Source: Novosphingobium sp. SG919 (lineage in GTDB: Bacteria > Pseudomonadota > Alphaproteobacteria > Sphingomonadales > Sphingomonadaceae). Taken from it: a stretch of DNA of 64,000 nucleotides. The position numbers were made by a program, and so were the translations under genes. The notes under the pieces were generated by a model that searched no databases, was not told the origin of the DNA, and was given only the letters and a program-made list of their open reading frames with translations. The DNA is taken from NCBI RefSeq assembly GCF_012932495.1, contig NZ_JABCNG010000001.1, positions 1,612,001 through 1,676,000 on the forward strand, read 5' to 3'. This document shows positions 60,741-64,000 of the stretch, in pieces (position 1 is the stretch's first letter; every line of letters starts with the position of its first letter).

Positions 60741-62243
60741 TCACTTCATCGTGGGGATCACGAAGCTCTGGTCCACCACGCCGCCCGATGTGCTGGGCCA
60801 GCGCTGGGTGACGGTCTTGGTGCGGGTGTAGAAGCGCACGCCGTCCATGCCGTATTGGTTGAGATCGCCAAAGCCCGACCGCTTCCACCCGCCAAAGCTG
60901 TGATAGGCCACCGGCACCGGGATCGGCACGTTGATGCCGACCATGCCCACTTCCACCTTGGCGGCGAAATTGCGGGCGGCCGCGCCGCTGCGGGTGAACA
61001 TCGCGACGCCATTGCCATAGGCGTGGTTGGTGGCGAGCGCGATGGCCTGGTCCACATCCTGCGCGCGCACGATCTGGAGCACCGGGCCGAAGATCTCTTC
61101 CTGGTAGCTGCGCATTTCGGGCGTCACCCGGTCAAACAGCGTAGGCGCCAGGAAATAGCCGTTTTCATAGCCTTGCAGCGAGAAGCCACGGCCATCCACC
61201 ACCAGTTCGGCGCCTTCATCCAGGCCCATCTGGATGTAGCTTTCGATCCGCGCCTTGTGCTGGGCGGTCACGACCGGGCCATAGTGCGCGGCTTCGTCGG
61301 TGGAAATGCCCACCTTGAGGCTGGCGATCCCGTCGATAAGGCGGGCGCGCAGTTCCTCGGCGGTTTTGTCGCCCACCGGCACCACCACGGGCAGCGCCAT
61401 GCAGCGTTCCCCGGCCGAGCCATAGGCCGCGCCGAGAATGTCGCTGACGACTTGGTCGAAATCGGCATCGGGCAGCACGATGCCGTGGTTCTTGGCGCCG
61501 CCCATGCACTGCATGCGCTTGCCCGCCTGGGCGCCGCGCTGGTAGACATAGTTGGCGATGTCGGACGAGCCGACGAAGCTGACCGCCTTGATGCGCGGGT
61601 GGTCGAGAATGGCATCGACGGCCACCTTGTCCCCATGCACCACGTTGAACAGGCCCACCGGGCCGCCGGCTTCGAGGAACAATTCAGCCAGCATATTGGG
61701 CACCGAGGGATCGCGTTCCGACGGCTTGAGGATGAAGGCATTGCCGGTGGCGAGCGCCGGGCCGCTCATCCACAGCGGGATCATTGCGGGGAAATTGAAC
61801 GGGGTGATCCCCGCCACCACGCCCAGCGGCTGGCGCATCGAGAACACGTCGATCCCCGGCCCGGCGCCTTCGGTATATTCGCCCTTGAGCAGGTGGGGGA
61901 TCGCGCAGACGAACTCGATCACTTCCAGCCCGCGTTGGATATCGCCCTTGGCATCGGCAATCACCTTGCCGTGTTCGGCCGACAGCGCGTGGGCCAGCTT
62001 GTCCATGTCGCGTTCGATCAGGCGCTTGAATTCGAACATCACGCGGGCGCGGCGCTGCGGGTTGAGGGCGGCCCATTCGGGCTGCACGGCCGCGGCGAGC
62101 GCCACGGCCTGATCGACATCGGCCTCGCTCGCCAGGCCGACCTGCGCCTGGACTTCGCCGGTGTTGGGATCGAAAACGTCGCTCTTGCGGCCAGAAGTGG
62201 CGGCAACGGCGGCGCCGTTGAGGAAATGGTCGATCTGGCGCAT
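60741..62243 (-). CDS. mmsA: CoA-acylating methylmalonate-semialdehyde dehydrogenase
   Basis: This 500-residue aldehyde dehydrogenase converts methylmalonate or malonate semialdehyde to propionyl- or acetyl-CoA in valine, inositol and beta-alanine breakdown. VFSMRQPLGVVAGITPFNFP has Asn150; GSSDIANYVYQRG is cofactor-binding; CMGGAKNHGIVLPDA is specific for MmsA; and Cys281 in GSAGERCMALPV is the nucleophile. GGGAGAG precedes the ATG at 62243. It is divergent from a LysR gene and has its own terminator. Confidence 0.95.
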   Translation of the reverse strand: MRQIDHFLNGAAVAATSGRKSDVFDPNTGEVQAQVGLASEADVDQAVALAAAVQPEWAALNPQRRARVMFEFKRLIERDMDKLAHALSAEHGKVIADAKGDIQRGLEVIEFVCAIPHLLKGEYTEGAGPGIDVFSMRQPLGVVAGITPFNFPAMIPLWMSGPALATGNAFILKPSERDPSVPNMLAELFLEAGGPVGLFNVVHGDKVAVDAILDHPRIKAVSFVGSSDIANYVYQRGAQAGKRMQCMGGAKNHGIVLPDADFDQVVSDILGAAYGSAGERCMALPVVVPVGDKTAEELRARLIDGIASLKVGISTDEAAHYGPVVTAQHKARIESYIQMGLDEGAELVVDGRGFSLQGYENGYFLAPTLFDRVTPEMRSYQEEIFGPVLQIVRAQDVDQAIALATNHAYGNGVAMFTRSGAAARNFAAKVEVGMVGINVPIPVPVAYHSFGGWKRSGFGDLNQYGMDGVRFYTRTKTVTQRWPSTSGGVVDQSFVIPTMK

Positions 62244-62326
62244 GGCAACTCTCCCGGCAAAGTTTGATGCCTGCTTGTAGCCCGTGCGCAAATATCCTGA
62301 TACTGGCATTTTCGCCAAACAGGCCG

Positions 62327-62338
62327 TGCAAATTTGCA
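62327..62338. promoter_or_regulatory. Palindrome between mmsA and lysR
   Basis: TGCAAATTTGCA is a perfect 12-bp palindrome nine bases before the LysR start, in the 103-base divergent gap. A related half (TGCGCAAA) lies at 62285. It is a likely autoregulatory LysR site. Confidence 0.45.
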
Positions 62339-62346
62339 GGAACACC

Positions 62347-63237
62347 ATGCGCATTCGCCAGTGGGACGACTTGAGGATATTTCTGGAAGTGGCGCGCCAT
62401 GGCCGCCTGACCGCCGCGGCCCGTGCGCTGGGGCTGGACCATTCCACTGTCTCGCGCCGGCTTGATGGGCTGGAAAGCGGGCTGGGCGCGCGATTGGTGG
62501 ACCGTTCGCCCAGTGGCGCGCGGCTGACCGAGGCGGGCCGTGCCCTGCTGTTGCATGCCGAGCGGATCGAGGCGGAAACCCATGCGGCCGACAGCGCACT
62601 GGGCGGGGTGGACACCGAATTGACCGGCACGGTGCGGGTGGCGACGCCGGCGGCTTTTGGCACATACCTGGTGGCGCCGCGCATGCCGCTGTTCATGGCC
62701 CGCCACCCGCGCATCGTGCTGGAACTGGCGCCGGAAACCCGCGCCGTCAGCCTCTCGCAACGCGAGGCAGACCTGGCCGTGACGCTCAAGCGGCCGCCGC
62801 GCGGGCGGCTCTATGCCCGGCAACTGGCGCCCTTCACCGTGGGCTTCTATGCCGCGCCTGCGTATCTGGAGCAGCACGGCACCCCCGAAAGCGTGGACGA
62901 TCTTTCGCGCCACCGGCTGATTTCCTATATCGACGACCTGATCGACTGGCCCGAGCTGCGCTATCTGGATGAAGTGGCGCCGGGCATGCAGGCGCAGTTC
63001 CGCTGCACATCGGCCACGGTGCAATTGGCGGCGGTCCAGGCGGGCGGGGGCATCGGCCTGTTGCACACCTTTGCCGCCGATGGCGATCCCACTCTGGTGC
63101 GGGTTCTGCCTGAAGTGGCGGTGCCACGCGCCTATTGGCTGGTGATCCACGCCGAATTGCGCCGCTTGCCGCGCGTGCGCGCCGTGGCGGAATTCCTGGA
63201 GGAAGCGGCGCAGGGCGCGGGTCTTCACACAAAATAA
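62347..63237 (+). CDS. LysR-family transcriptional regulator
   Basis: This 296-residue protein has the LysR helix-turn-helix (RIFLEVARHGRLTAAARALG, DHSTVSRRLDGLESGLGARL) and an effector domain of the CrgA-like type. The position next to mmsA suggests control of that gene by a semialdehyde, valine or inositol signal. AGGAACACC before the ATG at 62347 decides the start; an in-frame ATG at 62284 would include the palindrome. An oligopeptidase gene follows after 74 bases. Confidence 0.9.
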   Translation: MRIRQWDDLRIFLEVARHGRLTAAARALGLDHSTVSRRLDGLESGLGARLVDRSPSGARLTEAGRALLLHAERIEAETHAADSALGGVDTELTGTVRVATPAAFGTYLVAPRMPLFMARHPRIVLELAPETRAVSLSQREADLAVTLKRPPRGRLYARQLAPFTVGFYAAPAYLEQHGTPESVDDLSRHRLISYIDDLIDWPELRYLDEVAPGMQAQFRCTSATVQLAAVQAGGGIGLLHTFAADGDPTLVRVLPEVAVPRAYWLVIHAELRRLPRVRAVAEFLEEAAQGAGLHTK

Positions 63238-63311
63238 GCCGCTGCCGGGGCAGACAATCACGCCACGCCTTCCTATCTGGATGGGCAACGACATCTTGCC
63301 GGAGCGCCCCT

Positions 63312-64000
63312 TTGACCGATACCGCCACGCTCGACGCCAAGTTTCCCCTGCTTGCCGCGCATGACCAGCCACCCTTTTCCGCAATCCATGCCGACGACAT
63401 CGTGCCGGCGATCACGGCCGCGATTGCCACGCACCGGGACGCCATGGCGCAATGCGTGGCCCGCGCCGGAGACCCGGCGATGCTGGCCTTCAAGGAAGAG
63501 GCCGACCGCCGCATCGGCGAGGCCTGGGGTGTGATCGGCCATCTGCTGGCCGTGACCAACACCCCCGAACTGCGCGCCGCCCATGCCCAGGCGCAGCCGC
63601 TGATCGCCGCGCACTTTGCCGCCGTGGGCCAGGACCGCGCGCTTTACGAAGCGATCCGTGCCATCGACCCGGCGGCGCTGGATTCGCTGGCGGCCCGTGC
63701 GCGGGAACTGGCGCTGCGCGATTTCGAGCTTTCGGGCGTGGCGCTCGATGGGCAGGACGCCAACGATTTTGCCGAGAACCAGGTGGAGCAGGGGCGCCTT
63801 TCCACCGAATATGCCAATGCCGTGATGGATGCGACCGAAGCCTGGAGCCTGCACGTGACCGACCCGGCACGGCTGGCCGGCGTACCCGAGGCGGATCTGG
63901 CCGGCATGGCCGCAGCAGCGCAGGCCAAGGGGCATGGAGAAGGCTGGCTGATCACGCTGCACGCCCCGGTGGTGGTGGCCGTGCTGACTTATGCCCAGGA
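63312..64000 (+). CDS. prlC: M3-family oligopeptidase, N-terminal part
   Basis: The frame is open to the right edge, so only about 229 N-terminal residues are visible. They match oligopeptidase A/PrlC of the M3 metallopeptidase family: PPFSAIHADDIVPAI near the start, VIGHLLAVTNTPELR, and DFELSGVALDGQDANDF followed by LSTEYANAVMDATEAW. The zinc HExxH motif would lie beyond the window. These cytosolic enzymes degrade signal peptides and short peptides. The TTG at 63312 has GGAG seven bases upstream. Dcp is an alternative member, but the middle segment is more like PrlC. Confidence 0.85.
   Translation, partial: MTDTATLDAKFPLLAAHDQPPFSAIHADDIVPAITAAIATHRDAMAQCVARAGDPAMLAFKEEADRRIGEAWGVIGHLLAVTNTPELRAAHAQAQPLIAAHFAAVGQDRALYEAIRAIDPAALDSLAARARELALRDFELSGVALDGQDANDFAENQVEQGRLSTEYANAVMDATEAWSLHVTDPARLAGVPEADLAGMAAAAQAKGHGEGWLITLHAPVVVAVLTYAQ

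Noticed and set aside
58728..62267. Plus-strand open frame of about 1179 codons across imuB, imuA and mmsA
   Set aside because: It crosses four well-supported minus-strand genes and terminators, has no recognisable domain and a skewed Arg/Ser/Ala composition. It is a by-product of high third-position GC on the other strand.

Overview
The window is a GC-rich, densely coded alphaproteobacterial chromosome segment. The content points to a sphingomonad, most likely Novosphingobium or a close relative. It has an Entner-Doudoroff gene pair (edd-glk), a pyruvate dehydrogenase E1 beta subunit with its own lipoyl domain, the CtrA-pathway phosphotransferase ChpT, RpoH, the imuA-imuB-dnaE2 mutasome, Flp-type pilins, two TonB-dependent receptors and many aromatic-catabolism families. 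I see no prophage, CRISPR array, transposase or plasmid gene. Genus and species are inference from gene content only.

Layout. 1-14.7 kb is mostly housekeeping: edd (cut by the left edge), glk, a CsaA-type tRNA-binding protein, a DUF488 protein, a small ankyrin protein, aroB-aroK, two unrecognised envelope proteins, xerD, accA, two Flp pilins, a Nudix hydrolase, three identical tRNA-Arg(ACG) genes, pdhA-pdhB, a short squalene/phytoene-synthase-like protein and an EF-hand protein.

14.7-33.8 kb is an accessory catabolic island. On the minus strand lies a five-gene operon: a UPF0261/Tm-1-like ATP-binding protein, a biotin carrier protein, a biotin carboxylase, a pyruvate-carboxylase-type carboxyltransferase and a HAD phosphatase. 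The carboxyltransferase keeps its metal ligands but lacks the Arg that binds pyruvate in the family. An IclR regulator is divergent, followed on the plus strand by an oxidoreductase, a VOC protein, an MFS importer, an AraC regulator, a TonB receptor, three tandem cupins of the 2,4'-dihydroxyacetophenone dioxygenase family, a Rieske oxygenase, an SDR, a zinc alcohol dehydrogenase and a ThuA-like exported protein. Two matching inverted repeats (GTTTCA-N5-TGAAA) flank iclR and would link both arms to one regulator. I infer uptake and breakdown of an unidentified, probably aryl-ketone-like, compound. This is the best candidate for an undescribed system here.

33.8-46.2 kb continues with accessory genes: a glutamine amidotransferase, a kinase-aminotransferase fusion and an MHS-family permease; a LysR-frmA-Rieske-TetR block that looks like O-demethylation plus formaldehyde removal; and a second TonB receptor with its own LysR regulator.

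46.2-64 kb returns to core functions: putA, ridA, rnpB, an amidase, chpT, a GIY-YIG/JAB fusion apparently created by a REP doublet, an RluD-type pseudouridine synthase, rpoH, the SOS-controlled imuA-imuB-dnaE2 operon, mmsA with a divergent LysR gene, and an M3 oligopeptidase cut by the right edge.
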